A DNA stretch of 64,000 nucleotides from Lederbergia citrea (GCF_018343525.1 NZ_JAGYPH010000002.1:992001-1056000); one strand, 5' to 3'. Shown: positions 9,056 through 17,311, counted from the first letter of the stretch. Notes: a model not told the origin generated them from the letters alone. Numbers and translations are program-made.

Positions 9056-9935
9056 TACAGTTGAGACGAATAAAGCCAACCTTAACCCAGCGCATGTTCA
9101 TACAGTAAAAAAGAAAATAAAGTTTTCAACTTTGCTTGTTCATCTATTGATCATTATTGGTTCTATGATTATGATTTTCCCTTTCCTGTGGTCAATTAGC
9201 AGTTCCTTGAAAGATATTTCGCAAATTTTTATCGTACCACCTGAATTTATTCCAAAGCCGTTTGTTTGGTCTAACTACCCAGCGTCTCTACAAGCGATGC
9301 CGTTTGGATTGGCGTACTGGAATAGCTTTTATATCACCGTACTCGTAGTAGGTGTTCAGCTATTTACAGCATCAATGGCCGCTTATGCGTTTGCGAAAAT
9401 TCGCTTTCGCGGATCCAACTTTTTGTTCATTTTCTTTTTGGCAACAATGATGATTCCAAAGCAAGTAACAATGATTCCAACATTTATGATCATGGATTGG
9501 ATTGGCTGGTTGGATACTCATTTAACCTTAATCGTACCTGGGGCATTATTTAATGCTTTTGCTGTCTTCTTATTAAGACAATTTATCATGGGCATACCAA
9601 ATGAATTGGAAGAAGCGGCGGTAATGGATGGGGCAGGTCCACTCAGAGTTTATTGGAGCGTTATTTTGCCATTAGTCAAACCAGCATTAGCTGCAGTTGG
9701 TATCTTTATTTTCATGGGTTCATGGAATAACTTCTTGGAGCCATTGATTTATTTAAGTACTCCGGAACTCTTTACAGTACCTTTATTGTTAAACTATTTC
9801 AAAGGACTTTATGTAACGGATTGGGCCTTAATGATGGCAGGCTCAACGATTTCGATCATACCTGTCTTGATCATTTATATTATTGCACAAAAACACATTA
9901 TTGAAGGTGTAGCATTGACTGGAATTAAAGGATAA
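9045..9935 (+). CDS. CUT1 sugar ABC transporter permease, MalG type (pair 2)
   Basis: This is a 296-residue permease. The ATG at 9045 matches the position of the paralogue start relative to the upstream stop (11-bp overlap) and follows AGAGGTGGG; an ATG at 9021 would add eight residues with no support. The N-terminal 45 residues diverge from the copy at 3038, but the rest is almost the same, including the EAA motif. One 122-bp stretch is identical in DNA. Confidence 0.9.
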   Translation: MRANTVETNKANLNPAHVHTVKKKIKFSTLLVHLLIIIGSMIMIFPFLWSISSSLKDISQIFIVPPEFIPKPFVWSNYPASLQAMPFGLAYWNSFYITVLVVGVQLFTASMAAYAFAKIRFRGSNFLFIFFLATMMIPKQVTMIPTFMIMDWIGWLDTHLTLIVPGALFNAFAVFLLRQFIMGIPNELEEAAVMDGAGPLRVYWSVILPLVKPALAAVGIFIFMGSWNNFLEPLIYLSTPELFTVPLLLNYFKGLYVTDWALMMAGSTISIIPVLIIYIIAQKHIIEGVALTGIKG

Positions 9936-9941
9936 GGTTTG

Positions 9942-9974
9942 GAGACCCTGGTATTTAACTAGGGCTCTTTTTTT
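9942..9974 (+). terminator. intrinsic terminator after permease pair 2
   Basis: GAG-A-CCCT...AGGG-CTC forms a stem with one bulge around GGTATTTAACT, followed by a run of T residues. It ends the second importer cassette. Confidence 0.75.
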
Positions 9975-10037
9975 GATTTTAGCAAAGAATAATAAATGCT
10001 ATTCTGACGATACGATCATGATAAATGAGGGATGCTA

Positions 10038-10739
10038 ATGGATCAGCTAAAAATATTAATTATCGAAGATGAAGAAAAAATAGCCCGTGTATTAGAGCTC
10101 GAATTAACCTATGAAGGCTACGTTATAGGAAAGGCCATGGATGGGCTCGATGGACTGCGGATGTTTCGCGAGCAAGAGTGGAATTTAATTCTATTAGACA
10201 TTATGCTTCCGGGATTGAGCGGGATAGAGCTGCTTCGGCGTATTCGTTCCAGCAATTCAAGTATTCCTGTTATATTACTTACTGCAAAAGATTCTGTGGA
10301 AGATAAAGTATCTGGATTAGATTTAGGGGCGAATGATTATATAACAAAGCCGTTTCAAATTGAGGAACTGCTTGCTCGTGTCAGGACCTCATTAAGATTG
10401 AATAAACATCATGGAAATACTGCTGATAATGATCAAGCGTTGCTCCAGTTTTCTGATCTGAAATTGAGTGAAACGACAAGAGAAGTTTTTAGAGGAGAAG
10501 ATTTGATTGAACTGACACCAAGAGAGTTTGATTTACTTGCCTATTTACTAAAAAATGCCCGACATGTGTTAAATAGGGAACAAATCCTTAACGGAGTCTG
10601 GGGCTATGATTATTATGGCGATACGAATGTGGTTGATGTTTATATCCGCTATTTACGTAATAAAATTGATAAACCATATGATACATCCCTCATCCATACC
10701 GTCCGTGGTGTCGGCTATGTGTTAAAGGATACACCATGA
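10038..10739 (+). CDS. OmpR/PhoB family response regulator
   Basis: This 233-residue regulator has an N-terminal receiver domain with acidic residues in IIEDEE, the phospho-acceptor aspartate in LILLDIMLPG (near residue 53), the switch Thr in LLTAKD and the conserved Lys in ITKPF. The C-terminal winged helix has LTPREFDLLAYLLKN and YIRYLRNKID. The ATG at 10038 is preferred over 10032 because it has proper spacing from GAGGG. The stop overlaps the kinase start by 4 bp. With the two downstream PepSY genes the layout resembles B. subtilis ykoG-ykoH-ykoJ/ykoI. Its binding site may be the TTCTCAT direct repeats at 12085 and 12862. Confidence 0.92.
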   Translation: MDQLKILIIEDEEKIARVLELELTYEGYVIGKAMDGLDGLRMFREQEWNLILLDIMLPGLSGIELLRRIRSSNSSIPVILLTAKDSVEDKVSGLDLGANDYITKPFQIEELLARVRTSLRLNKHHGNTADNDQALLQFSDLKLSETTREVFRGEDLIELTPREFDLLAYLLKNARHVLNREQILNGVWGYDYYGDTNVVDVYIRYLRNKIDKPYDTSLIHTVRGVGYVLKDTP

Positions 10740-12094
10740 AGCTGCGGAGCAAAATCAATCTATATACAACGGTTTTGTTCATATGTCTTTTAGTCCTTAT
10801 CAATGGATCAATTTATTTTACCTTTAGCCGTATGATTTTAAAGAGTGAATTACAAAGAACAGCGGCCGAATCAGTGCAAACCGTAAAAGGAATGAAAATG
10901 GCTAGATCAGCCATTCCTACGGGGGATTTACTTCGGGCTTATGTTCCAGTTAACGGCATGCTGAAAGTAGTCAGAGCTGACAGTTCTATTGATGCTGCGA
11001 TTACTGCTCCAGGTCACCAAAATCTGATAGAAATTCCCAATCATTACTATCAACAGGAACAGCGAAAAATCATTAAACTTAATGGTGTTCCACATGCATT
11101 TGTATCTATTCCAATCATTTGGAAAAATGGTGAAATTGCGGAGCTACAAGCAACGGAAAGTTTAGCAACAACTGCGCAAAATTTACGGATCCTCATCTAC
11201 GTCTTAATAGCCGTTACCCTGCTCGCCGCTATTCCGGCTTTTATCTCATCACGAATCTTAAGTAATCTTATTTCACAGCCGATCTCCTCTATGATTCGGA
11301 CGATGCGTGAAATTCGTGGGAGCGGTCAATATAAACGAATTGAATTACCAAAACAATCCAAAGATGAGTTATATCAAATGGGTGAAACATTTAACGAGAT
11401 GATTCGACAGCTTAAATTGAATTATGAGAAGCAGGAACAATTCGTCTCCAATGCCTCCCATGAATTAAAAACGCCTTTAACTGTCATCGAGTCTTATGCG
11501 AACTTATTGAAACGGAGAGGAAAGACGGCACCAGAATTATTTGATGAATCAGTTGAAGCCATTCATTCTGAAGCAATTAGAATGAAGGAACTCACCCAGC
11601 AATTATTATTATTAGCCAGGCATGACGAGCAGTGGAAAATAACGATGGAAATCATCTCTTTAAAGGGACTGGCCGAAGAATCCATCCGTTCATTTCGAAC
11701 TGCCTTTCATAGAGAGATCGATTTAGTCATAGAGCAACCTGTAGTAGTTAAAGCAGACGTGCAAAAATTAAAACAGCTTATTTATATATTAATGGAAAAC
11801 GCTCATAAATATAGCGATGCACCCATTACTGTCAAGGTACTTGTTGAAAATAATCGAGGTGTGCTCGAAATTATCGACAGGGGCATTGGAATACCTGCAA
11901 GTGAAATATCAAAAGTATTCGATCGTTTTTACCGGGTAGATAAGGCAAGGACGAGAAAGTCTGGGGGATTTGGATTAGGTTTATCGCTAGCAAGAGAAAT
12001 AGCAGAGGCAATGAATGCGGAGCTACGTCTAGAAAGTGTTGAGGGGCAAGGTACATCTGCACAAATTTGGCTGAAACTGGCCGATTCTCATTAA
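10736..12094 (+). CDS. sensor histidine kinase with extracytoplasmic sensor and HAMP
   Basis: This 452-residue membrane kinase has a first helix at about residues 9-31, an extracellular sensor to about 145, a second helix at about 150-172 and then HAMP. The HisKA domain carries the phospho-accepting H in SNASHELKTPLT. The HATPase has the N box MENAHKYS, G1 DRGIGIP and G2 GFGLGLSLA. It overlaps the response regulator gene by 4 bp and should phosphorylate it. The signal is unknown. PepSY-containing targets suggest an envelope or protease-control role (inference). Confidence 0.93.
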   Translation: MKLRSKINLYTTVLFICLLVLINGSIYFTFSRMILKSELQRTAAESVQTVKGMKMARSAIPTGDLLRAYVPVNGMLKVVRADSSIDAAITAPGHQNLIEIPNHYYQQEQRKIIKLNGVPHAFVSIPIIWKNGEIAELQATESLATTAQNLRILIYVLIAVTLLAAIPAFISSRILSNLISQPISSMIRTMREIRGSGQYKRIELPKQSKDELYQMGETFNEMIRQLKLNYEKQEQFVSNASHELKTPLTVIESYANLLKRRGKTAPELFDESVEAIHSEAIRMKELTQQLLLLARHDEQWKITMEIISLKGLAEESIRSFRTAFHREIDLVIEQPVVVKADVQKLKQLIYILMENAHKYSDAPITVKVLVENNRGVLEIIDRGIGIPASEISKVFDRFYRVDKARTRKSGGFGLGLSLAREIAEAMNAELRLESVEGQGTSAQIWLKLADSH

Positions 12095-12102
12095 ATTCTC
12101 AT
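12085..12102. promoter_or_regulatory. TTCTCAT direct repeat, 11-bp phase (candidate response-regulator box)
   Basis: TTCTCAT occurs at 12085 and again at 12096, so the half sites are 11 bp apart. That is the spacing used by OmpR-family dimers on DNA. It overlaps the end of the kinase gene and precedes the first PepSY gene. The same arrangement recurs before the second PepSY gene. Confidence 0.55.
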
Positions 12103-12148
12103 ATTTTTATTGTAAGCTTTGTTTTAAGAAATCAATGGAGGTATGGTG

Positions 12149-12847
12149 ATGAGAAATAAAAAGATACGAAATATATTGGTTGCCATAGGTTCGGTTGTTT
12201 TGTTTGTTGTTGTTATTTGGCAAATTTTAGCATCAACAACTACCGCTGCGCCATTAACAGAAACAGATGCAAAAAAGCTGACACAAGAAATGTACAGTGG
12301 TGAAATTGTCGATATTCATTTAATTAATAATGTATATCAAATCACCTTAGCACTGGATAGTAAAATATATGAAATAAAAATCGACCGTAAAACGGGTGAG
12401 GTATTTGGTATCTCAGATAAAAATCCAGAACAGAAAGTAAAGGAAATGCCTGAAGCGGAAATAAAGAACGTTATTTTACAGCATTATCCTGGAAAAATAA
12501 ATAAACTAGAAAGAACAGTGGAAAGGGAGCAAGTTTTTTATAATGCAATGATTCAAACGAATGAAAAGCAGACGATCTTGAAGATTAGTGCCACTACGGG
12601 TGCAATTGTTGATAAAGAAATAAAAGTATTGAAGCAGCCTCAAGAAACAGCCAAAAGAATGTCAGAAGAGGAAGCAATAAAGCTAGCTCTAAAAACCGTT
12701 AGTGGAGAAGTAGATGATGTTGAGTTAGAGCGATCTGATGGTTTAGTTTATTATTTAATCGAAATCGACCGGGCAAATGATCAGGAAGCGACTGTTCAAA
12801 TCAATGCGATAACGGGGGAAGTGATGTCCGTTTCATGGGGTGATTAA
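12149..12847 (+). CDS. membrane-anchored PepSY-domain protein (three repeats)
   Basis: This 232-residue protein has one N-terminal helix (ILVAIGSVVLFVVVIWQIL) and an extracellular part made of three PepSY-like units: about 35-88, 95-148 and 158-230, each ending in an AxTGxV-like turn (DRKTGEVFG, SATTGAIVD, NAITGEVMS). The ATG at 12149 has 7 bp spacing from GGAGG; the ATG at 12143 is too close. PepSY domains are known as peptidase-inhibitor-like modules. Position after the two-component genes suggests it is their target or modulator. Confidence 0.82.
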   Translation: MRNKKIRNILVAIGSVVLFVVVIWQILASTTTAAPLTETDAKKLTQEMYSGEIVDIHLINNVYQITLALDSKIYEIKIDRKTGEVFGISDKNPEQKVKEMPEAEIKNVILQHYPGKINKLERTVEREQVFYNAMIQTNEKQTILKISATTGAIVDKEIKVLKQPQETAKRMSEEEAIKLALKTVSGEVDDVELERSDGLVYYLIEIDRANDQEATVQINAITGEVMSVSWGD

Positions 12848-12860
12848 TGATAATCATTAA
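12844..12860. promoter_or_regulatory. Fur-box-like palindrome TTAATGATAATCATTAA
   Basis: This 17-bp inverted repeat is symmetric except for its central base. It matches the 19-bp Fur consensus GATAATGATAATCATTATC at 15 positions when aligned. It overlaps the stop of the upstream PepSY gene and sits directly before the TTCTCAT repeats. It could bind Fur, PerR or Zur, or be chance in AT-rich DNA. Confidence 0.4.
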
Positions 12861-12861
12861 A

Positions 12862-12879
12862 TTCTCATCAATTTCTCAT
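12862..12879. promoter_or_regulatory. second TTCTCAT direct repeat, 11-bp phase
   Basis: TTCTCAT occurs at 12862 and 12873, again 11 bp apart. A TATGAT -10 candidate follows at 12912-12917, and the -35 position holds no good hexamer, as expected for an activator-dependent promoter of the second PepSY gene. Confidence 0.55.
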
Positions 12880-12948
12880 CTTATTATCTGAGTGTCCTCA
12901 TTTTAGAAGCTTATGATGAAATCAAGATAAAAAAGGAGGACAAAACAG

Positions 12949-13482
12949 ATGAAAAAGAGTGTAATAATCGCAGGTGTTGCTGGAATGGTCATTTTAGGAG
13001 GGGCAGTAGGAGCGGGTGCTGTTTCGAATTCAGCACCTAATGTTGAGAAATCCGCTGCTATTTCAGAGGAAAAAGCGAAGGAAATTGCGATTAAAGAAAC
13101 GGGTGCAACATTTAAAAGTATTGAACTAGATAAAGAAGATGGTCGCTTAATTTATGAAATCGACTTGGTTAACGGAAATGAAGAGGTTGATGTCGATATC
13201 GATGCAACAACTGGTAATGTGATTAAAGCAGAACGGGACCTTCATGATGACGATGATGAAAGCATCATCCAAAGTGATAGCACTCCTGTAAAAGTTACGG
13301 AGAAAGAAGCTGTGGCGATTGCAATAAAGGATACTCCTGGAACAGTGACAGACACCGAGTTTGATGCTGATGATCATTCCTATGAAATTGAAATCAAAAC
13401 GGCTCAAGCTGAAGTTGAAATAAAAGTTGATGCAAATAGCGGGAAGATTGTTGAGAAAGAATTAGATCAAGACAAAAAATAA
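12949..13482 (+). CDS. secreted or anchored protein with two PepSY domains
   Basis: This 177-residue protein has an N-terminal hydrophobic signal or anchor (VIIAGVAGMVILGGAVGAGAV). Two PepSY domains follow at about 42-90 (EEKAKEIAIKETG to DATTGNVIKAE) and 112-172 (EKEAVAIAIKDTPG to DANSGKIVEKE), separated by an acidic linker DDDDES. AAAGGAGGA precedes the ATG. Strong acidity suggests cation or peptide contacts, but that is speculative. Transcription probably starts from the repeat-associated promoter before it. Confidence 0.85.
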   Translation: MKKSVIIAGVAGMVILGGAVGAGAVSNSAPNVEKSAAISEEKAKEIAIKETGATFKSIELDKEDGRLIYEIDLVNGNEEVDVDIDATTGNVIKAERDLHDDDDESIIQSDSTPVKVTEKEAVAIAIKDTPGTVTDTEFDADDHSYEIEIKTAQAEVEIKVDANSGKIVEKELDQDKK

Positions 13483-13483
13483 G

Positions 13484-13518
13484 GAGAACCTATCGACGAT
13501 AGGTTCTCTTTATTTTTT
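13484..13518 (+). terminator. intrinsic terminator after the PepSY gene
   Basis: GAGAACCTATC pairs with GATAGGTTCTC around a 3-nt loop and is followed by a T-rich stretch. Confidence 0.88.
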
Positions 13519-13566
13519 GGTAAAAAAAGTAATTATTTAATCGGTGAAATTTATAATAAAAATGTA

Positions 13567-13595
13567 TTGACTACCTTGTTTGTATGTGTTATATT
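13567..13595 (+). promoter_or_regulatory. candidate sigma-A promoter of the CarD-like gene
   Basis: TTGACT and TATATT are separated by exactly 17 bp. The start of transcription would fall near 13602, leaving a leader of about 60 nt before the TTG start. Confidence 0.55.
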
Positions 13596-13661
13596 TTAAT
13601 ATTTGCTTAAAATTGTATAAAGTGATATACTATATATATAACAAACTTAGGAGTGGATATT

Positions 13662-14129
13662 TTGTTTCAGGTTGGCGATAAAGTATTTTATCCAATGCAC
13701 GGTGCAGGTGTCATTAAAGCCATTGAAGAAAGAAAAGTCCAAGGAAAATCACTGGAATACTGTGTGATTACCATTCCAATCAACAATATGGATATTATGA
13801 TTCCAATGCAAACAGTTGCTAACTCTAGAATGCGACTCGTTGAAGATAGGGATACAACGAAAAATATTTTGTTTGATTATCACAATGAAGAGTCAAATTG
13901 TACTCTTCCATGGAAAGAAAGATATAAACAAAATATGGAGAAGTTGAAAACCGGGGAAATGCTTGATTGTACGGAAGTCGTTCGCGATTTGTTAAGTCGT
14001 CAAAAAGAAAAGGCGCTTAATTCAAGCGAAAAACAAATGTTAAATGAAGCACATAAAATCTTAGTAAGTGAGCTAAGCATTATCAAAGGGATCAGCGAAA
14101 ACCAAGCAGCTGAATTATTAATAATCTAG
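13662..14129 (+). CDS. CarD family transcriptional regulator (YdeB-like)
   Basis: This 155-residue protein has an N-terminal CarD/TRCF RNA-polymerase-interacting domain (FQVGDKVFYPMHGAGVI, then IPINNMDIMIPM) and a helical C-terminal domain ending in LNEAHKILVSELSIIKG. The TTG start at 13662 is preferred: TAGGAG stands 8 bp before it, and family members begin with M-F-Q-x-G-D. The GTG at 13653 overlaps that ribosome binding site. CarD proteins bind the polymerase beta subunit and affect open-complex stability at promoters. Single-gene unit. Confidence 0.88.
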   Translation: MFQVGDKVFYPMHGAGVIKAIEERKVQGKSLEYCVITIPINNMDIMIPMQTVANSRMRLVEDRDTTKNILFDYHNEESNCTLPWKERYKQNMEKLKTGEMLDCTEVVRDLLSRQKEKALNSSEKQMLNEAHKILVSELSIIKGISENQAAELLII

Positions 14130-14137
14130 CTTGATAT

Positions 14138-14168
14138 GAACTCTCTAAATTGGAGGGTTCTTTTTTTT
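14138..14168 (+). terminator. intrinsic terminator after the CarD-like gene
   Basis: GAACTCTC pairs with GAGGGTTC (one G-T pair) around a 7-nt loop, followed by eight T residues. Confidence 0.88.
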
Positions 14169-14430
14169 GTTAAGGATACTGAGTTATTGATAAACGTGAT
14201 CCGTTCACGAGGGTTATGAAGACAGACTTTTCGTAATTGGTCAAAATGTGTCTTCATGCACGCTTTATGGACCACTATATAAGTTAGAAAGCGGTATTCT
14301 TCGAAGCCTCTTCTAAGGATAGTTCGCCTCTTTTTAATTTTCATCTAATCGACAACTTCTATATATGTATAAGTGAGGGATTCGGGGTATAGTATATATA
14401 TACTATTTTAACGAAGGGACATGGTCCATC
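14169..14430. other. intergenic stretch without a supported gene
   Basis: No convincing coding frame is seen. A 72-codon minus-strand frame ending at 14126 has no ribosome binding site and no family features. Near the right end, a run of alternating TATA (about 14390-14405) may belong to a promoter for the membrane protein gene at 14431, which is preceded by GAAGGGA. Confidence 0.5.
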
Positions 14431-15426
14431 ATGAGGAAACTTTTTATCGCAATTCTTTTATTAGGAGTCATTGTGTCGCCTTTTTTTACGGATGCACATG
14501 TGAAATGGTTCACAGAGGTAGCGCCAGAAAAAGAAACAATTGAAAATATACTTTCTCCATTATTTATTTTTCTTACATTGCTAGCTGCACTTGTTTTAGC
14601 TTTTCTAGCGATTCTTATCCCGAAAACAGGTCAGTGGTCAATCATTAAAAAGTGGGATGATAAACTGTCTAGCTTGAGAAAATATTCCCGGACGATATTA
14701 AAATATGGGACAGCTATTGCTCTGATTATCCAAGTAACGAGTGGAACTTTGTTTGCGCCTGAGTTTCACTTGCATCATACAATTGCGACCATCGCGGTCT
14801 GGTTGGTCATTGGGTTCCTGCTAATCCCACACCATTTAGCAACAAAGATAGGGGCACTCATATTATTAGGATTATTTATTTATATTACCGCAGAGAACGG
14901 CATTTTTCATATGCTCGATTACGGCTTTTATGTAGCGATTATTGGGGTCCTTTTAGTTGGCAATACAAAATGGGAAAAAGTCGGTTTTCCATTTTTGTAT
15001 TTAGGAACTGGGCTTTCCCTATGCTGGGTAGCAGTTGAAAAATGGGTATACCCAGGAATGTCATTGGATATCGTAGCAAATCATCACGTTCCAACATTCG
15101 GTTTCGCACCTGCAGTTTTTATTGTTATGGCTGCTTTCATAGAGTTTGTTGTCGGATACCTATTGGTTGTCGGTATTCTGAACCGGGTACTGGGCTTTGT
15201 CGTGACAGTGATCTTCATCATGACGACAATGCTGTTTGGTTTTACAGAAATCATCGGCCATTTTATGATTCATATCGTGCTGATCATCTTTATCATCGAA
15301 GGTGTTTCATTTTATAACCCGCCGATTAAAATGCATAAAACGAAAGTTGATCAGTTCATTTTCGTCTTCCTGAATTTCCTTTTCGTCATATCTACTTTCG
15401 TATTAATATATTATCGCTTCGCGTAA
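14431..15426 (+). CDS. polytopic membrane protein, DoxX-like C-terminal half
   Basis: This 331-residue protein has about nine predicted helices and an N-terminal signal-like helix ending near FTDAHVKWF. The C-terminal half (FAPAVFIVMAAFIEFVVGYL, then ILNRVLGFVVTVIF and IIGHFMIHIVLIIFIIEG) resembles DoxX/SURF4-like membrane proteins. Histidines in AHVKW, HLHHT and GHFMIH could bind a metal or haem. Single-gene unit with a terminator shared with the convergent gene. Function unknown. Confidence 0.7.
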   Translation: MRKLFIAILLLGVIVSPFFTDAHVKWFTEVAPEKETIENILSPLFIFLTLLAALVLAFLAILIPKTGQWSIIKKWDDKLSSLRKYSRTILKYGTAIALIIQVTSGTLFAPEFHLHHTIATIAVWLVIGFLLIPHHLATKIGALILLGLFIYITAENGIFHMLDYGFYVAIIGVLLVGNTKWEKVGFPFLYLGTGLSLCWVAVEKWVYPGMSLDIVANHHVPTFGFAPAVFIVMAAFIEFVVGYLLVVGILNRVLGFVVTVIFIMTTMLFGFTEIIGHFMIHIVLIIFIIEGVSFYNPPIKMHKTKVDQFIFVFLNFLFVISTFVLIYYRFA

Positions 15427-15429
15427 AAG

Positions 15430-15464
15430 AAGCTGTCTCGAATTTGCTATTCGAGACAGCTTTT
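15430..15464. terminator. bidirectional terminator between convergent genes
   Basis: AAGCTGTCTCGAAT pairs with ATTCGAGACAGCTT around TTGCT, with T-runs on one side and A-rich sequence on the other, so it can serve the genes at 14431 and 15466. Confidence 0.88.
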
Positions 15465-15465
15465 G

Positions 15466-15873
15466 TTAGCTTTTGGTGTAATTTAAATCCCAAACCACGC
15501 CGAAGGAATCTTTCACTTTAGCATATTTTGCTCCCCAAAATGTATCCTGCAACTCCATGAATACTGTACCTTTTAAACTTAAGCGATCATATATTTTTTG
15601 TATTTCTTCCTCACGATCAAAATCGAGAACTAAAGAAATATGATTTCCAGTCGTGACGGAACTGCCAGGAAAGTTATCTGACACCATAATAAACAAGTCA
15701 TCTTTTTTAAACTGTGCATGCATAATTCTGTCATCGGCTTCTGGTGGAGTTGGATAATCTGCCTCTCCAAACGTTTTAACTCCCAAAATCTCCCCATCAA
15801 ATATTTTTTTGTAATATTCTAAAGCTTCTCTGGCATTTCCATTAAAGGTAAAATACGGTGTGGCCTGTTTCAT
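15466..15873 (-). CDS. VOC superfamily (PhnB/YjdN-like) protein
   Basis: This 135-residue protein has the paired beta-alpha-beta-beta-beta modules of the glyoxalase/VOC fold and PhnB-family features: TPYFTFNGNAREALEYYKKI at the N-terminus, ILGVKTFGE, DDRIMHAQFK and the C-terminal FGVVWDLNY. The start at 15873 follows GGGAG with good spacing; the longer frame to 15933 adds a hydrophobic stretch without a ribosome binding site. Family members bind small ligands or act as metal-dependent enzymes; the substrate here is unknown. Confidence 0.88.
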   Translation of the reverse strand: MKQATPYFTFNGNAREALEYYKKIFDGEILGVKTFGEADYPTPPEADDRIMHAQFKKDDLFIMVSDNFPGSSVTTGNHISLVLDFDREEEIQKIYDRLSLKGTVFMELQDTFWGAKYAKVKDSFGVVWDLNYTKS

Positions 15874-15948
15874 TGCTAACACTCCCATCATTTTTATTCG
15901 TACAACTATTATAATCATAAAAAATGAAAACAAAAAAACATTTTTTTC

Positions 15949-15976
15949 AAACCGTTCGTCTAGTTCTTCCGTTACT
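15949..15976 (+). promoter_or_regulatory. candidate ECF-sigma promoter for the operon at 16015
   Basis: AAACC at 15949-15953 and CGTTAC at 15970-15975 are 16 bp apart, similar to the AAC...CGT pattern of ECF-dependent promoters. An alternative -10 CGTCTA lies at 15957-15962 but lacks a partner. The operon encodes an ECF sigma factor, so autoregulation is plausible but not shown. Confidence 0.35.
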
Positions 15977-16014
15977 TAGAGTAATAAAAGGTTTTTAAAG
16001 GAGAGGAACCAGAA

Positions 16015-16803
16015 ATGAAAAAGAAGATTTTTTTTTGTTTTTCGTTAATGTCAATTATGGTTTTCTTGTTAGGTCTTTCAGTGGGAACAGATTCTAAACG
16101 AGGGAAGTCCTCAACCCTAGCTAATGATGTGGTTAATGTTTATGGCCCAGGAGGACCGCTCGGACCCATCAAAGAGATGGCTGAACAATTCACAAAGGAT
16201 ACAGGAATAAAAGTGGAGGTTACTGCAGGGCCAGAAGCGAACTGGATTGATCAAGCTAAACAAGATGCTGACATTATTTATGGCGGTTCAGAATATATGC
16301 TGACTGATTTTATGCTCAAATATCCCGGAATAATCAATGAAAAAAAGCGTACAGAATTATACCCGCGGGCTGTCGGGATTTTAGTGAGAAAAGGAAATCC
16401 GAAAAAAATTCACTCACTAGAGGATTTAACAAAAAGCGGCGTTAAAATTGTAGATGTAAATGGGGCTGGTCAGCTTGGTTTATGGGAGGATTTAGCAGGA
16501 AGGAAAGGGCTTATACCGGGTATCAGCAAAAATATTACTATTTCAGTAAAATCTAGTGCTGATGCTATTGATTTATGGAAGGCGAATTCTAAATACGATG
16601 CGTGGATCACATATGAATCTTGGCATTACCGATTAAATGATGTGACAGAACTCATTCAGCTCCCGGAGGAAGATAAGCTGTATAGAGGGACTCCTATAAG
16701 CCTTACAAATAGGTCTGATAATAAGAAAGAAGCGAAACAATTTATCGCTTATTTAAAAACAGAAAAGTCCCATCATGTGTTTCAAAAATGGGGATGGAAA
16801 TAA
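16015..16803 (+). CDS. AcfC-like extracellular solute-binding protein
   Basis: This 262-residue exported protein has a signal peptide (residues 1-24) lacking a lipobox cysteine. The mature part fits a type II periplasmic-binding fold: VVNVYGPGGPLGPIKEMAEQ at the start, ADIIYGGSEYMLTDF and AVGILVRKGNPKKI. These segments resemble AcfC (accessory colonization factor) and related molybdate/sulfate-type binders. It is 22 bp upstream of the lipoprotein gene and probably in one operon with the sigma factor. No permease or ATPase accompanies it, which is odd for a transporter component. Confidence 0.72.
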   Translation: MKKKIFFCFSLMSIMVFLLGLSVGTDSKRGKSSTLANDVVNVYGPGGPLGPIKEMAEQFTKDTGIKVEVTAGPEANWIDQAKQDADIIYGGSEYMLTDFMLKYPGIINEKKRTELYPRAVGILVRKGNPKKIHSLEDLTKSGVKIVDVNGAGQLGLWEDLAGRKGLIPGISKNITISVKSSADAIDLWKANSKYDAWITYESWHYRLNDVTELIQLPEEDKLYRGTPISLTNRSDNKKEAKQFIAYLKTEKSHHVFQKWGWK

Positions 16804-16825
16804 ATTTTAGAAGGAGTGAGATTAA

Positions 16826-17257
16826 ATGAAAAAGTGGATGTTAATAGTTTTCTCATCAATATTGTTATTGGCTGCCTGTGGAAATAAAGCGACAAATACT
16901 TCAACACAATCGGCAAGTCTACAAGTGTTAGAGAGCGAAAAAACGGGTGACTATCTGGCAGATTCTAAAGGAATGACACTATATTACTTTAAAAAGGATG
17001 AATCAGGTAAAAGCAATTGTGCTGGAGAATGTTTAGACAATTGGCCGCCCTTTACAGAAAAAGATTTTAATGTGCCGAGTGGCTTTGATAAAAAAGACTT
17101 TAATACTATTAAAAGAGAAGATACAGGAGAAGAGCAGGTTACGTACAACGGATATCCACTTTACTATTTTGTGAATGATAAGCAAAAAGGTGATGTTAAT
17201 GGTGAAGGTGTCAAGGATGTTTGGTATATTGTTAATGATGAAACTGCTTTTCCATAA
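16826..17257 (+). CDS. secreted-repeat (Lipoprotein_15 / COG4315) lipoprotein
   Basis: This 143-residue lipoprotein has a signal peptide ending LLLAAC with the cysteine at residue 19. The mature domain has two copies of the short secreted repeat: DYLADSKGMTLYYFKKDESG with CAGECLDNWPPF, and VTYNGYPLYYFVNDKQKGDV with GVKDVWYIV. Such proteins often accompany ECF sigma factors and may bind redox cofactors, but function is not established. It has a good ribosome binding site (AAGGAGTGAG). Confidence 0.85.
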   Translation: MKKWMLIVFSSILLLAACGNKATNTSTQSASLQVLESEKTGDYLADSKGMTLYYFKKDESGKSNCAGECLDNWPPFTEKDFNVPSGFDKKDFNTIKREDTGEEQVTYNGYPLYYFVNDKQKGDVNGEGVKDVWYIVNDETAFP

Positions 17258-17311
17258 GAAATGAAAATTCCAATTGTTGATTTTGTAAAATTGACATGGT
17301 GAGGAGTGCAG

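Noticed and set aside
14126..14344. 72-residue minus-strand frame
   Set aside because: No ribosome binding site, no family features, and its stop overlaps the end of the CarD-like gene and its terminator.
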